From positions 127,658,787 through 127,722,786 of the forward strand of contig OZ020268.1 of NCBI GenBank assembly GCA_963971225.1: DNA of 64,000 bases, given 5' to 3'. Of this stretch, positions 46,230 to 57,988 are shown piece by piece (position 1 is the stretch's first letter; each line of letters opens with the position of its first letter). The notes beneath the pieces were generated by a model. That model ran no database searches, was not told the origin of the DNA, and saw only the letters and a program-made list of their open reading frames with translations. The stretch is from Melieria omissa. Taxonomy: Eukaryota; Arthropoda; Insecta; Diptera; Ulidiidae. The position numbers and the translations under genes are program-made.

Positions 46230-47172
46230 CATTGTGACCGAAAAATTTCCGGAAATTCTCATTTAAAATTCGCGCCCTGTATATTTTTCGATATTTTAAG
46301 TTTCTGTAGGTTGGTAGCACTGTCCTTAATTACTATGCCAAAAATGAGCGCGATCTGTCAGACAGTTTGTTTACGGCTGCTGTTGAAACCAGTTCACCTC
46401 AGTAGTGCGTTGCGATTTTGTTGAGAATTTTCTTCAAAATGAGTACCGTGAACAGGTCTCTTTGGACGTGCTTGATCGTGCCAATTCCGATCCAACTTTC
46501 ATGGAACGCATCATAACTGGTGACGAGACATGGGTCTACGAGTACGACATGCAAACAAGCCAACAATCATCGGAATGGAGAGGAAAAGACGAGCCGAAAC
46601 CGAAAAAACCACGCCAAAGTCGCTCGAAAATCAAGGTAATGCTGATTGTTTTCTTCGATATTCGTGGTGTGGTGCATCATGAATTCGTCCCTGAAGGACA
46701 AACAGTCGGTAAAGACTATTATTTGACTGTTTTAAGACGTTTGCGTGAAAATATCCGCCGTAAACGGCCTCAATTGTGGAAGGATAATTCATGGATTTTT
46801 CATGACGATGCTCCCTCGCACCGAGCCAACATTATCAACGATTTTAAGGCCAAAAATGCAATAAATACCATCGAACAGCCACCGTATTCACCTGATCTTG
46901 CACCGTGTGACTTTTTCCTATTTCCCAAACTCAAATTACCACTCAGAGGAACGCGTTTTGAATCCATAGAAGACGTAAAACAGAATTCGCAGAGGGAACT
47001 CAAAGCCATACCGGAAAGCGCCTATAAAAAATGTTTTGATGATTGGAAGAAACGTTGGCATATGTGTATCGCTTCTAATGGAGCATATTTTGAAGGAGAT
47101 AAAATAAATATTGATGAAGATTAAGGATTTTGCGTTTTATTTAAAATTTCCGGAAACTTTTCGGTCACAATG
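46230..47172 (+). mobile_element. Mariner element, TA-flanked, N-terminal coding part deleted
   Basis: Inverted ends CATTGTGACCGAAAA... agree in 27 of 28 bases and are flanked by TA (46228-46229, 47173-47174). At 943 bp it is about 0.35 kb shorter than a complete mariner. The ends and the catalytic part are very well kept, so it is a young deletion derivative. Confidence 0.9.
46405..47124 (+). pseudogene. Mariner transposase, catalytic domain intact, N-terminus missing
   Basis: An open frame of about 239 codons contains all three catalytic Asp residues: TGDETWVYEYD (first), FHDDAPSH (second) and YSPDLAPCDFFLF (third). There are 34 residues between the second and third, the DD34D signature of mariner. 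The C-terminus is AYKKCFDDWKKRWHMC and EGDKINIDED before TAA. The frame opens with GTG, not ATG, and the DNA-binding N-terminal third is deleted, so the product could not recognise ends by itself. Confidence 0.9.
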
Positions 47173-47423
47173 TATTTTTACCTTTCATATTGAAATCAAC
47201 TAAACAAGGGATAACAGGAGATATAGTAAGAGGGTATGCAGAAAAATGCTTTACTTAAATCAATCGTATGGAATATGAATGCACAGCAACATTCCAGCAG
47301 TGTGATCTAGCACGCTCTCGATCCGCAGGAGGTACACTGAAGTTAAATCGAATTTATGGTCATGCTACATGTAAACATACGTTGAGCAAATTACCCACCA
47401 TATGAATGCTATGCATTTCTGAA

Positions 47424-47645
47424 GTCATATGGAAGAGTAGCTTAAGTCGACTTAAAGGAGAATTGAGTTATTGCGTTGGGAGCTTTATAGAACTCAAGGC
47501 GCTTAAGTATACAACGATACACTTATGTGCGTTTACTTTTAATTTAAGTTTTTTTAAGCAACAATGCACTGGTCCGGACCTCTTATGTGCACATAAATTT
47601 CATAATTCATTTTTCGACTTAAGCTACTCTTTCATATGACCACAG
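47424..47645. mobile_element. MITE, GTGGTCATATG family (copy 2)
   Basis: TCATATGGAAGAGTAGCTTA (47425 onward) is repeated inverted, ending 'tcatatgaccac' at about 47645, with one mismatch in the first 25 bp. It is about 220 bp and noncoding. No target duplication is certain. Confidence 0.65.
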
Positions 47646-48599
47646 ATTCACTTCATGCTACATACATACATACATGCTCCTCCAAAAAAAATATAAACAT
47701 TAAAAAATTGTCTATAATTTTTTTATTTTAATAAGATAATAACTTGAAAACGTAAATATATTCTTCTCTTTAGAATATTCTGAGGTGTATTACTTCATAA
47801 AATAATAACAAATTTTGGTTTCCCCTTTGACGAAATGCAAGACCAAAACATGACGTACCTTGGATATTTCACTATTTTTCCACTCATTTTTCATTATTTC
47901 GTTTTTCAGGCTTACCCCAACAAACTTCAAATGGCAAGACAACATTCGTCGCTGGAAATTACCTACGCAAAATGTCCAACATTGTATTTTCTTTCTTCTC
48001 TTATTCCACTATCAATACATAAACTCTAAAAAATTAACTTAAATTATAGTTTCCTGTAACTTTCCTTATTTCAATCAATTTCTTAATAGTGTCAAATGTC
48101 TTCTTTGCCAAACATTACGATTTCATTGCAATAATCGAATAAAATGTTGTATAATGTGAGAAAATTATAAATACTTAGCGTGTTCCTTTTTTTTAGCAGG
48201 GAACTGGGAAAGGGAACAATTAACAGTTAAGCTTCCTCGTGTCCATGTGAAGGGTTATGTACGGCAAGGAGCATATTGGACCAACGACTGGGACCGCCCC
48301 TTTCTTAACGTAAAGACATTTTAATAAACCTACTCTGTTGCCCAGTATGTAACTAAGGTAAGGCAGGGAGCACATACCACTTTTTAATACTACTTATATA
48401 CTATAGTTATTCTGAATGGTAGAGTTAGTCAAGTGTATTTGTTGAAATATCAGCGAAATATTATTAAGTACAGGGAAGTTATGGCAAACTTATTCTCAGA
48501 AATTATATTTTATAATTGCTAATTGTTGTGCAGAACTTATTTTTGTTATTTGTACTTATATTTTGATGTTAGCTAGGCAAGATACAATTCCTCTCTCTA
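47646..48599. other. Noncoding, nothing recognised
   Basis: AT-rich stretch with short hydrophobic frames only. Confidence 0.5.
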
Positions 48600-48720
48600 T
48601 TATTACCTCAACCTGAACCCCTCCCTCCGCATTTTGGACCATTCTAGTGTCTTCTAGGCGGAAGTAGCTGCTATACTCCAGTCATCGAATTCGCTCGAGA
48701 AGAGAAGAGTTTCGGCAAGC
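48600..48720 (+). pseudogene. Possible RNase H fragment of a non-LTR element
   Basis: SSVF-stop-AEVAAILQ around 48640-48680 resembles the TVFQAEVxAI motif of retrotransposon RNase H domains. Too short to be sure. Confidence 0.3.
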
Positions 48721-49009
48721 GATATGTACGCTAATCTGGGAATTAATCCGTCTTTAAGCATGTCATGTCGACTCAGCGTAAATGACGGTTCAGACATGCT
48801 TTTGCTACAGCACATGTCTGAACGAGATTGCCAATTAGCTACAACTACGCCTGTGTTGGGTACCAGGATCGTGGGGTATGAGGCTGAGGCTGGTTTGCAT
48901 AGAGGGCGAAACTTATCTCACTCCCATTATCTTTACGTTTTATGTAAAATAGGCCTTAGGAATCAAAAAGCACCCTCACTTCGGGGACAACCTCCATACC
49001 CTACTTACA

Positions 49010-49125
49010 TGGTTAAGAAAATAGAACCCGGGGTCGAGCGATGCTTTAGACTCGGGGTCCGACGTACTAATAACTTATTAGCAACAATAATCGCACTAAC
49101 GCTAAGCCACGGAAGCCACCAGCTG
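49010..49125 (-). mobile_element. Possible degraded tRNA-derived SINE head
   Basis: On the minus strand GTGGCTTAGCGTTAGTGCG resembles the family A head (GTGGCTCAGTTGGTTAGTGCG), followed 50 bases later by GCTCGACCCCGGGTTC, B-box-like. The body is not recognisable. Confidence 0.35.
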
Positions 49126-51430
49126 TTTTTATATATTTTTAGATCAAAATATTTTTTTTATTTTTTTGCTTTGTAATATTTTTCTTAAATATTCAAAAAG
49201 ATAAGCCTATACTCAAATTATAATAGTACTTTATGTTTACTGACAAACCTTTATGTTAAATAAAAGTTTGGTAAATTTCATGCCGTTCATCGAAAGCTCT
49301 TGAGTTGTCGACACTTTTTTGTAAATTTAAAATTGTATTTTTTAAAAACGGGATCGGTAGTACTCTTCTACGACGAAAGTTACAGTGCGAAAAATCAGTC
49401 CAAAAGCATAATTGAGATATCATGTCACATAAAAGCATTGCAGGTTCAAGGCAACATATACGCCTTGAAAAAGGCTATTCCACATCTCATATTTAAAAGT
49501 AAGACTAAGACTGGCGTAACCTGAAATGGAGTTACTAAAAGCGTCGCTCGTGAAGATGCACAGGGATGCATTTTAGTATTTTAGAATTGCCTTCATTATT
49601 TTCCTGGAATATTATTTGCTTTTCTAACCAGCTTAAGTACCCGTTGCTTCTGTTTAACCCTCGGTTACTTGCGCACCTGTTTTTGGTCGCCGTCACTCAT
49701 GGGGTGTTTGTTTTCTCTTGAAAACTTTTCTTTACAAACAGCCCTAAGCATAAAAGCTTGTGTAAAAAAAAAACTATTTTTCATGAGTATTCGCAGTTGT
49801 TCAAATTCAATGAACTGTCGTGATTCAAATTAAACTAGGAGAAGAAATAGTGCGGAAAATTTAAGTCGTTGGGTGTGTGGTACACAACGCGCGAGTGATT
49901 GCGGGTTGAAAATTAAGTATACATATAATATTTTCGTTAATTTTTCGATGTTTCTTTTTTGTTACTGCCAAAATTAGAGCGCGAAAATGTTAAGAGAGTT
50001 AAATATATTTCCAATTTTTTACACGGTATTTAATTTTCATTCGACGCGAATTTCATTTGCATAACAATGAAACCGAATTTTATAACTTTAAACTTTTTTA
50101 ATATTTAACTAAATGGTAGTGTTGAAAAAGCTGTCAGCGCTTTGGCATTGATATCATTTTAGATAGATTAGTCTTTAGGCATTCAATTCCTAAAGACAAA
50201 TAAAATTGTGCCTTTTTACTTTTACGCTGTAAAATATTGATTTCCGAAAACAATCAACCAAATGCCGAACATCGAATCTGTGGAGCACTAGATATATCGC
50301 AATAACATAGCCGAACGAAACCGTTTATTTAAAAATAATTTCCCAAGTATTATTTCTGTGTTAATAGTTTACAAAAAGTTGTCATCGCCACACTTCTCAA
50401 AGTGTGCTTATAACACGCTGCAAACCAATTAACGACAAATGTGGCAAGTGTGTAATGGTAAAGTCACTCACATTAGGAACACACAGGTAATAGTTCACCC
50501 TCGGTTTCATCAAATTCCATAGTGTATGTGGTATGTATCTGGATTAGCAAAACATAAACATTACCTTTCAATAAATATCGAGTTCGACACTCCTGACATG
50601 TTTCGATACTGTAGTCTTCGATACGGTGACCAGAATCTTAGAATAATTAAATGCCCATTCCGAATAAAAGGTTCGGACTTTTACACAAACAACAAAAATG
50701 AAATTAACGCAAAAAAGCTCAAGGCCATCCCAAAATCAGCATATGAAAGTGTTTTCAGATATGTAAGAGAAAGTGTTGGAATAACTGAATTACTTGCAAT
50801 AGAGATTACTTTGAAAAAAGTTCAAGTTTCCGAAACAGGTCAAATTTATCAAGAATCAGCTCAATTCTCTTTTTAAATTATTTATACCTTATTTTACAAA
50901 AGTACATAATAATTTCATATATTCTGAATGAGCGAAAGTGGATGTACTTTATGTTACTTGTCACTGTGTGATATATCAAGTAAACATTGAAAAATGTAAT
51001 CCACCCGTGAAGAATCGAAATTGCTGGCTAAATTGCTAATATGATACTACTACTCTCGTCGATTTCGTAATTTATATTTTATGTATAACAGTTTTGGTTT
51101 TGTAAGTGTCGCGCTCCTTTATCGACGGGCTTCACATTTTTCCAATAAAAGAGAACTATCTACTAAGTGGTAAATCCAAACCAATTTTCATGCTTTGCAT
51201 CTTTTACATTGTTCCAAAGCTAAATTATAATGAAATTAAATGTAATATATGTAACATGGTAACAGTGGTCTCTATTAGACTAGTGGGAGTAACAGGTACG
51301 CGTAACTTATCTAATGTAACCTGTGCTTGCCCCATAAAACCAACAATTATTTAGTAACTTTTCTAATACATAGTCAAGTTTTATTAATAAGAAGCATTAC
51401 AGATGGACATGGTCATTCTTAGAAAACCTA
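49126..51430. other. Noncoding, no gene recognised
   Basis: A frame at 50526-50876 includes KKLKAIPKSAYESVF, which faintly recalls the mariner C-terminus, but it is otherwise unlike one. No other feature is supported. Confidence 0.45.
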
Positions 51431-51661
51431 TGCTGGTCATGATACAAGACCAGCCTCCAGTGACTTGTTGCATTCATAAGCTCTAAATCTCAGTTAATTT
51501 TTCGTCTCTGAATTAACTGTCAAAATCGCCATGAATTACTCCTCTGTGCGTCATATAGGAAAAACACATATAACAATTAATGAAGAATGAGACAGTCACA
51601 AGAAATACTGAACGAATGGTCACTATATATATATATATAAACTCTTCACACCAATGCTCAA
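51431..51661. repeat. 231-bp direct repeat, copy 1
   Basis: It is identical or nearly so to 51711-51941. Begins TGCTGGTCATGATACAAGAC, contains an (AT)n run and ends CACACCAATGCTCAA. The period is 280 bp. Confidence 0.9.
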
Positions 51662-51710
51662 GTTGCCTTAATGAAATACATATCCCATACTCACCTGTGC
51701 CCCTGCAGCT

Positions 51711-51941
51711 TGCTGGTCATGATACAAGACCAGCCTCCAGTGACTTGTTGCATTCATAAGCTCTAAATCTCAGTTAATTTTTCGTCTCTGAATTAACTGT
51801 CAAAATCGCCATGAATTACTCCTCTGTGCGTCATATAGGAAAAACACATATAACAATTAATGAAGAATGAGACAGTCACAAGAAATACTGAACGAATGGT
51901 CACTATATATATATATATAAACTCTTCACACCAATGCTCAA
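51711..51941. repeat. 231-bp direct repeat, copy 2
   Basis: Second copy, separated from the first by a 49-bp unique spacer. Confidence 0.9.
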
Positions 51942-53428
51942 TATACTAAGGATGCGTACGTAAAAAAACACTATCAAAATAACAGCGAAAATAAACAAAT
52001 GTCGATCAGTGACAGTTGATCCGTAGTGAGATGCGCTGCCAGATGCGTTCCCAATCACTGCCTCTGTATATGTTACATGCAACTAAGTACTTTAGCTTCT
52101 CAACAGACATGATCACTCCGCACAACAGTATGTCACATAACACTACAATCAACAACCACCACGCCGTGACCGCAAAACGCACAGCAGAGAGGCAGCACAA
52201 GAACCACAACAGACAACTAAGCATTCGTATATTTTTAGAAGCATCGAGTTCACAATCCCTCTCTCGTACCACATCTTATCGATGTACTAGTATATCAACG
52301 ATTTCATTACATATTGGGTCATCCTATTAGTATGCAGTACATTTTTATTGGTCGGAATAAATGATGGTTTCTTTTACCGGTATCCGAAGTGGTCATATTC
52401 GTTTTAGTTGTAAATATCCCTAAACGCGAACTAAGTACATTAAAGTACCACTACAATCAATACCACTTCACATTCTGATATCTCAACTTCTTCGAAAGTG
52501 ATCAATCGAATGTCACTGATTGTAAATGCACAAACACGCTAATTAAAGCTCTCCGCGTTCTAGAACGTCAGCGTAAAGAAAATAGATGGTCCGAGATGGT
52601 GGGCACGATGCCACATCCTCTTGCTATCAGGAAGTGATTCCTTGCAGGACGTCCTCTTGTAATAGTGTCTAGGGGATGGAATGGTTTTTAGTGGGTGAAA
52701 GTCGTACACTCCGGCTTTCAATGCTTTTCCCTTCTGTAAGGTATTTGAACAAAAACAAGACATGTATACCAGTCAGACCTATTAAACTTTATAGATGCAA
52801 TACCAAATTACAGCCATCCTAATCTCGGCTACAAAAACAAATGAACTTAGAGGATGACCCAATACAAGCTGGTTATGACAAAAATTAACGACGCACACCA
52901 TTGACATTAAATTGCCCAAATATTATGAACTTCAAAGCCCTCTGAACGTGCCCTTTCATGGCAATTAAACTCCGCACGGCAGCCACGAAGCTCGTTAACA
53001 GAAATTTATGCGACATTTCCCACTACTAGATAAAAATAATTCCCATATTATGTAGTGTGCTCCTTTCATAGGGTGCTTATATCGATGCGCTAATTGTCGT
53101 GTGTTAAGATATTTATTTATGTTACTGATTTTAACAGTTGAAGTGATCTTTTCAAATACCTGCTATTCGGTATACAGTGCACACGGCAATTTTCTCGAAC
53201 AAACTGATAATTTTGTATAAATAAGTCAAAATATTTCCAGATTTACATATTACTTATGAGCCAGACAAAATGTACCACATGCGTACATATTTATGTAGAA
53301 ATTTGGAAGTGAAGCGATAAGCTGTCAACGCCGTTCAATTAAGCTTCATTTCGTGTCCTTGTTCGAGTACAACAAGGTACCTATTTAAAGTACACACAAT
53401 GCTCATAACGGGTTGTTCGACTATACTA
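51942..53428. other. Noncoding, no gene recognised
   Basis: Open frames on both strands at 52006-52330 have no domain; the minus one is hydrophobic. Nothing else is supported. Confidence 0.45.
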
Positions 53429-53941
53429 CATGGGCTGAAAAGTCTTTGGCCTGACATAGAGATGGCGCCAAAAATTAAGAATTATTGTGTTGTACATGGA
53501 AAACCATCCTTAACTTAGATTCTGTCAAAGTTTCATGACATTTGGTTGACTCGTTTTCAAGTTATTGCTTTCGAAGTGACGCTACCTCTGAATTTTTGTA
53601 AACAATGGAAAAAAGTGAATTTCGTGTTTTGATAAAACATTGCTATTTGATGGGCAAAAATACAGTGGAAACAAAAGCATGGCTTGATAAATGTTATAAT
53701 ACATCTGTATTTTTGCCCATCAAATAGCAATGTTTTATCAAAACACGAAATTCACTTTTTTCCATTGTTTACAAAAATTCAGAGGTAGCGTCACTTCGAA
53801 AGCAATAACTTGAAAACGAGTCAACCAAATGTCATGAAACTTTGACAGAATCTAAGTTAAGGATGGTTTTCCATGTACAACACAATAATTCTTAATTTTT
53901 GGCGCTATCTCTATGTCAGGCCAAAGATTTTTCAGCCCATG
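53429..53941. mobile_element. Palindromic mariner: two 5' ends head-to-head
   Basis: Two 237-bp arms (53429-53665 and 53705-53941) are inverted copies with only about two mismatches, separated by a 39-bp loop. The outer ends CATGGGCTGAAAA are flanked by TA (53427-53428, 53942-53943). Each arm carries the mariner end, leader and first codons; from ATG 53605 the left arm reads MEKSEFRVLIKHCYLMGKN. The catalytic part is absent. If transcribed, the RNA would fold into a long hairpin. Confidence 0.9.
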
Positions 53942-53943
53942 TA

Positions 53944-54645
53944 GTATGCTGTTGTATTACCAAGCATTCCGTGAAAAGCAATTTTTGCGTTATACTTGCG
54001 ATGCGTACACATATATATGTATATATTTATCGTAAGCACAATTATATAACACAAATAGAAGCGCCGAAAAGAAACGTCATAAAAGAGTACTTTCGACCTT
54101 TTTACGACCTTTGTTTTTGAATTTTTTAGCGTACCACTCAAGAAATTTTAGGTTTGCAATGTTCTCCCAATTCTTACCTTTTACTTGCTCTATATTCACA
54201 ATGGCCAGCTCTAACCCGTGTCGTACTCAGATACTGCATTATATTCACATACTAGTTTCTGTTAAAACAAAAAGTCATAAATTGGGTTTAGTTTAAAAAT
54301 ATCTCCATTTATTTCATAAAAAATAAAACGACTGTGGAGATACCACAAGTCACGGTTAAAATGTGTTTATCTGTTTTGTTTTCGACCAAACACAGCATTT
54401 TGTAAGCACAAGTGAATTGCGAAATTTACTTTAAAAACTTGGGATTACATTTTGATATGAACAGCTTTTTCATACATAATGTTTTTTTTGTGTTTTTGTC
54501 TTGACAATTGAGGAGGATGTTTAAAATTTTGCGCAAAAGAGGTTTGATTAATTTGTTATTTGTAATATAATAAAATAAGATGTTTTTCATATATTTTTGT
54601 GTTGGCAATGGATGGATAGTGAGGTGAGCTTTGCCTCTGACTTAC
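53944..54645. other. Noncoding, nothing recognised
   Basis: AT-rich spacer with short frames lacking any domain. Confidence 0.5.
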
Positions 54646-54653
54646 GTTCCAAC

Positions 54654-55828
54654 TAGGGATTGCAATCCCGGGATCGCGAATCCCGGAATCCCCGGATCCC
54701 GGACAATTTCAGTCCCGAAAAATCCCGGGATTGACAAAATCCGATCCCGGGATCGAAACAAAAAAAAAGCTTACTTTTTGCATTTATCACGTTGATTTCG
54801 AAAAATGCAACCCTTCTTATTTAAGGGGGTAGTCAGGTAGAATCGACCATATTTTAAAAAAATTTTTTTTTCATACAAGTTTTTATTCCACATTAAAAAT
54901 TTGTTTATATGTTATTGTACATAGTTTTGAGTACTGAAAAAATTTTTTTATAAATTTTCGTATATAGTCGGGGGAGATATGGGCGACCGGAAGACGCCAA
55001 TTTTCAAATCTGGCTGACACATTGTTAATGTGGAATAAAAATTTGTATGAAAAGAAAATTATTTAAAAATATGGTCGATTCTACCTGACTACCCCCTTAA
55101 CACAAAATAAATAAATTGCCCGTTGCCTGTAACGTTTGAATAATTGTTAATGCAAAAATAGCTCTGTTAGTGTATAAGTAGTTTTTAAAAATGTGTACAA
55201 ACTAGCTCTGTGTTGGTACTTTTCCAGTACAAATTTGCCAGTAACCAAAATCAGAAGTGCAAACGAGCTTACGCTCCTACAAATGAATCCATTCAAAAAA
55301 GTATACAAACAGAATTTTCTAAAAACATGCCAGCTTAACTCTTCCTTACACTAATGTGACTTGTCGCTTGTTGCATACACAGGGAAAATATAACGATTAA
55401 GAAAGAAACAGCTAATATAAAACCATTAGCATTTGAGAATTAAAACTAAAGAGAAACTTGAATTATTGATAGTTATTACTCACACCGAATTTCACTTGTT
55501 TTGAATGGCCAAAACTTGAAGATTTACATATAATACAATTTTATCTACTAGTATTGAACCAGAGAGATGTCATTTTCAGCAGGTTACCCAGGTGATTAAT
55601 AAATGCATTTTTATACAATTTGTCGTGAATATTTTGTTCTTAATTTTAATTTAAGAACACAGAATTGTATTTATCACATAGATATAATTTATTTGATTGA
55701 AAAAAAGTCTGAACTAGTTCCTTAAAGTAATATATTCAATCCCGAAAAAAATCCCGGGATCCCGGGATTGTGATTTTCAGTCCCGAAAATCCCGGGATTG
55801 TAAAATTGGTCCGGGATTGCAATCCCTA
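54654..55828. mobile_element. hAT-type element with 8-bp target duplication and nested TTAA element
   Basis: The ends TAGGGATTGCAATCCCGGGA and, inverted, TAGGGATTGCAATCCCGGAC are flanked by GTTCCAAC at 54646-54653 and 55829-55836. CCCGGGAT words cluster near both ends, as in 35054-36778, to which it is clearly related. Removing the 280-bp insert leaves about 0.9 kb. No transposase frame. Confidence 0.9.
54821..55100. mobile_element. Nested TTAA-flanked MITE, TTAAGGGGGT type
   Basis: TTAA ends with TTAAGGGGGTAGTCAGGTAG; the inverted repeats extend for about 75 bp with small differences. Noncoding, 280 bp. It shares TTAAGGGGGT with the element at 40385. Confidence 0.9.
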
Positions 55829-55836
55829 GTTCCAAC

Positions 55837-57450
55837 GTACTAAGTATCTGAGCCACGGTGGCCGATAAGGTAAAGCTTATTTTTAAGCAGAACAAATTCC
55901 AAATCTCCTATTTCTATTAATAAAAGCTTATAATATTGACAAACATATTGGCCCACAACCAATTAAAAACAAAAATAAAAACAAAAACCAAGTCGAGCCA
56001 AATCGATTTGTAAAAACATAGTATTCCAATTATGACTGTGATTAGGAAAATACCGCCTTTTTTATAATTTTTCAAGCACGGTACTTACATTTAATGCCTT
56101 AAAAGCACGCGAACAAATGCTTTTACAGCCGCATTCAATAAGGCTGCAAAAGCCTTGTTGAATCATTACCAATTATTAAGATCCTATCTGTAGTAAAAAG
56201 GGCAGGTTGGAAGAAAGCTCCTTAATTAAAAGGTATCCACATGACAATTTAGCGGTATTGCTACTGTTTTACATCTGAAGGAATGTAATAGAGACGAACA
56301 TTTTTTATACTCTGATCGTTTGGTTATAATGAGAGGTTAGCACTGCATTGTTTTGGCCTTCCAAGTCATCACAGTCAATAGACCACAAAGCAATACACAT
56401 TAAATTTGTTTTTAAAGTTTGCGTTAGATTGCCACAACTTTGTGGCACTACTACTACTAGTTTATCAACATTTACCATTTTTTAAATTAACTGCAAAACG
56501 GTCAAACGAATATAGAAGAAAGTTTCATAGAAAAAATGCGTAAGCCGTAAGCTTGCTGCCGCTTTCATTGTAGTCAAATAATTGACGATAAGGTGTAATT
56601 GTGTGGTCGTGTCGCTGCCGTCTCGAATGGTTTCGGACCATTATCTACGATTGCCATCGCCTTCTGTACACAAAACTCTGAAACGACTACAATCTTACGA
56701 ATCCATGCAGTCTCAGCAATTGAACACTTCGGTATTATGCTGAATTTCGGGCTAAGATCTTGGTCTGCTGCCAGAAGATCGGTTTAAATCAAAAGCAAAC
56801 GGTGCAATTATCATCGCGTTTAGGTTTTGCCAATATAGTATTATAGTTACCCGACATGCTTACGGCCACTTAAAAGATGATTAAAAAAAAATCGAATTTG
56901 GGTGAAAGATGGGTTATACCGCCGACTTTCCGAATTGAAGTTGAATTTTAGACTGCACCAGTTAATCGATTATACATCAAAAACAAAAGAGCTGAAATAT
57001 TTGGTTATTCGTTAAATTTCAGCGCATTTACTCGAACGGGTGCTTTCGTGGAAAATATCGTAAGTCGTAATAGTTCTAATGGAAAGTTAATTTATTTTGT
57101 AAAAGAACAGCTCAATATTTTACATACAATATGCGAGAATTTAGAAAAAACGTTCGTAGTAAATTAAAAATTAAAGTTGGAAACCACAGAAAAAAAATTG
57201 TAAAGTACTATATACATTTTTAATAAAGTAAATAAAATAAATAATATTCATTACGATTGCAACACATAAAACAATTTGTGCATATTAATTATTGTAATAC
57301 AAAGAATTATTTTGGCATAAATTCGAGTTAAAAGCCTTGCTTCAATAAAAAGGAAGTCTAAACAAAATTAGGAAACCTGTTTTTGGTGAAAATACGTTTT
57401 TGTGACATTATGGTAACATGTGACAATAGTATTATAAAAAACAGTATATA
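55837..57450. other. Noncoding, no gene recognised
   Basis: A short frame at 56599-56787 has no domain. The rest is AT-rich. Confidence 0.5.
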
Positions 57451-57770
57451 CGAAGTCTGTTCAAAAGGTATCGCGAATTTTATTTTATATGTTGATACTA
57501 ATGTCCGACAAATTCGGCCATTTTGAATGTTCAGTTAATTTTTGACAGCTGTTTTGCTTTGAGCTGTTTTGGTTCGTCATCGATTTTTGCCTATTCCAAA
57601 AAAGTGTGAATGTTTTGCCTACAGTTTTCTTCGATTGCAGGAGCGTGGTGCAACATGAGTTGTTACCACAGGATAGAACGGTCAATAAGGAATATTATCT
57701 GCAAGTTGTACGCAATTTGCGCAATTTTCCTGGCAAGCACCGGTTATGTAAGGTTAGTCACGCGTTTAAT
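57451..57770 (+). pseudogene. Mariner fragment (left end plus a central piece)
   Basis: The left end CGAAGTCTGTTCAAAAGGTA follows a TA. After a short leader, VFFDCRSVVQHELLPQDRTV and NKEYYLQVVRNLR match the VFFDIRGVVHHEFVPEGQTV segment of the element at 46230. Both flanking coding regions and the right end are missing. A hAT-like CAGTGGCGCAC sequence begins right after it at 57775. Confidence 0.65.
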
Positions 57771-57988
57771 GGTTCAGTGGCGCACACAGGATTTCATTTT
57801 GGGGGGTTTACGCACAACTTCTGAGCCAAGTACCATTCGAAATCATATTTTGTAATTTTTACAATTTCTATGTTTGGCTCAGGCCTGTTAAGAGAGTGCT
57901 CAGGCCTACCTGACGCATCCATTTAAGCGACTAAAATCGGCCTCAATGTGTTTTAATATGAGGTTGGTCATACCCATTTGTTATTATA

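Noticed and set aside
50526..50876. Frame containing KKLKAIPKSAYESVF, similar to a mariner C-terminus
   Set aside because: The match is about 12 residues only and the rest of the frame is unlike a transposase.
52006..52272. Hydrophobic minus frame
   Set aside because: Leu/Cys-rich chance frame; overlapping plus frame is equally long.
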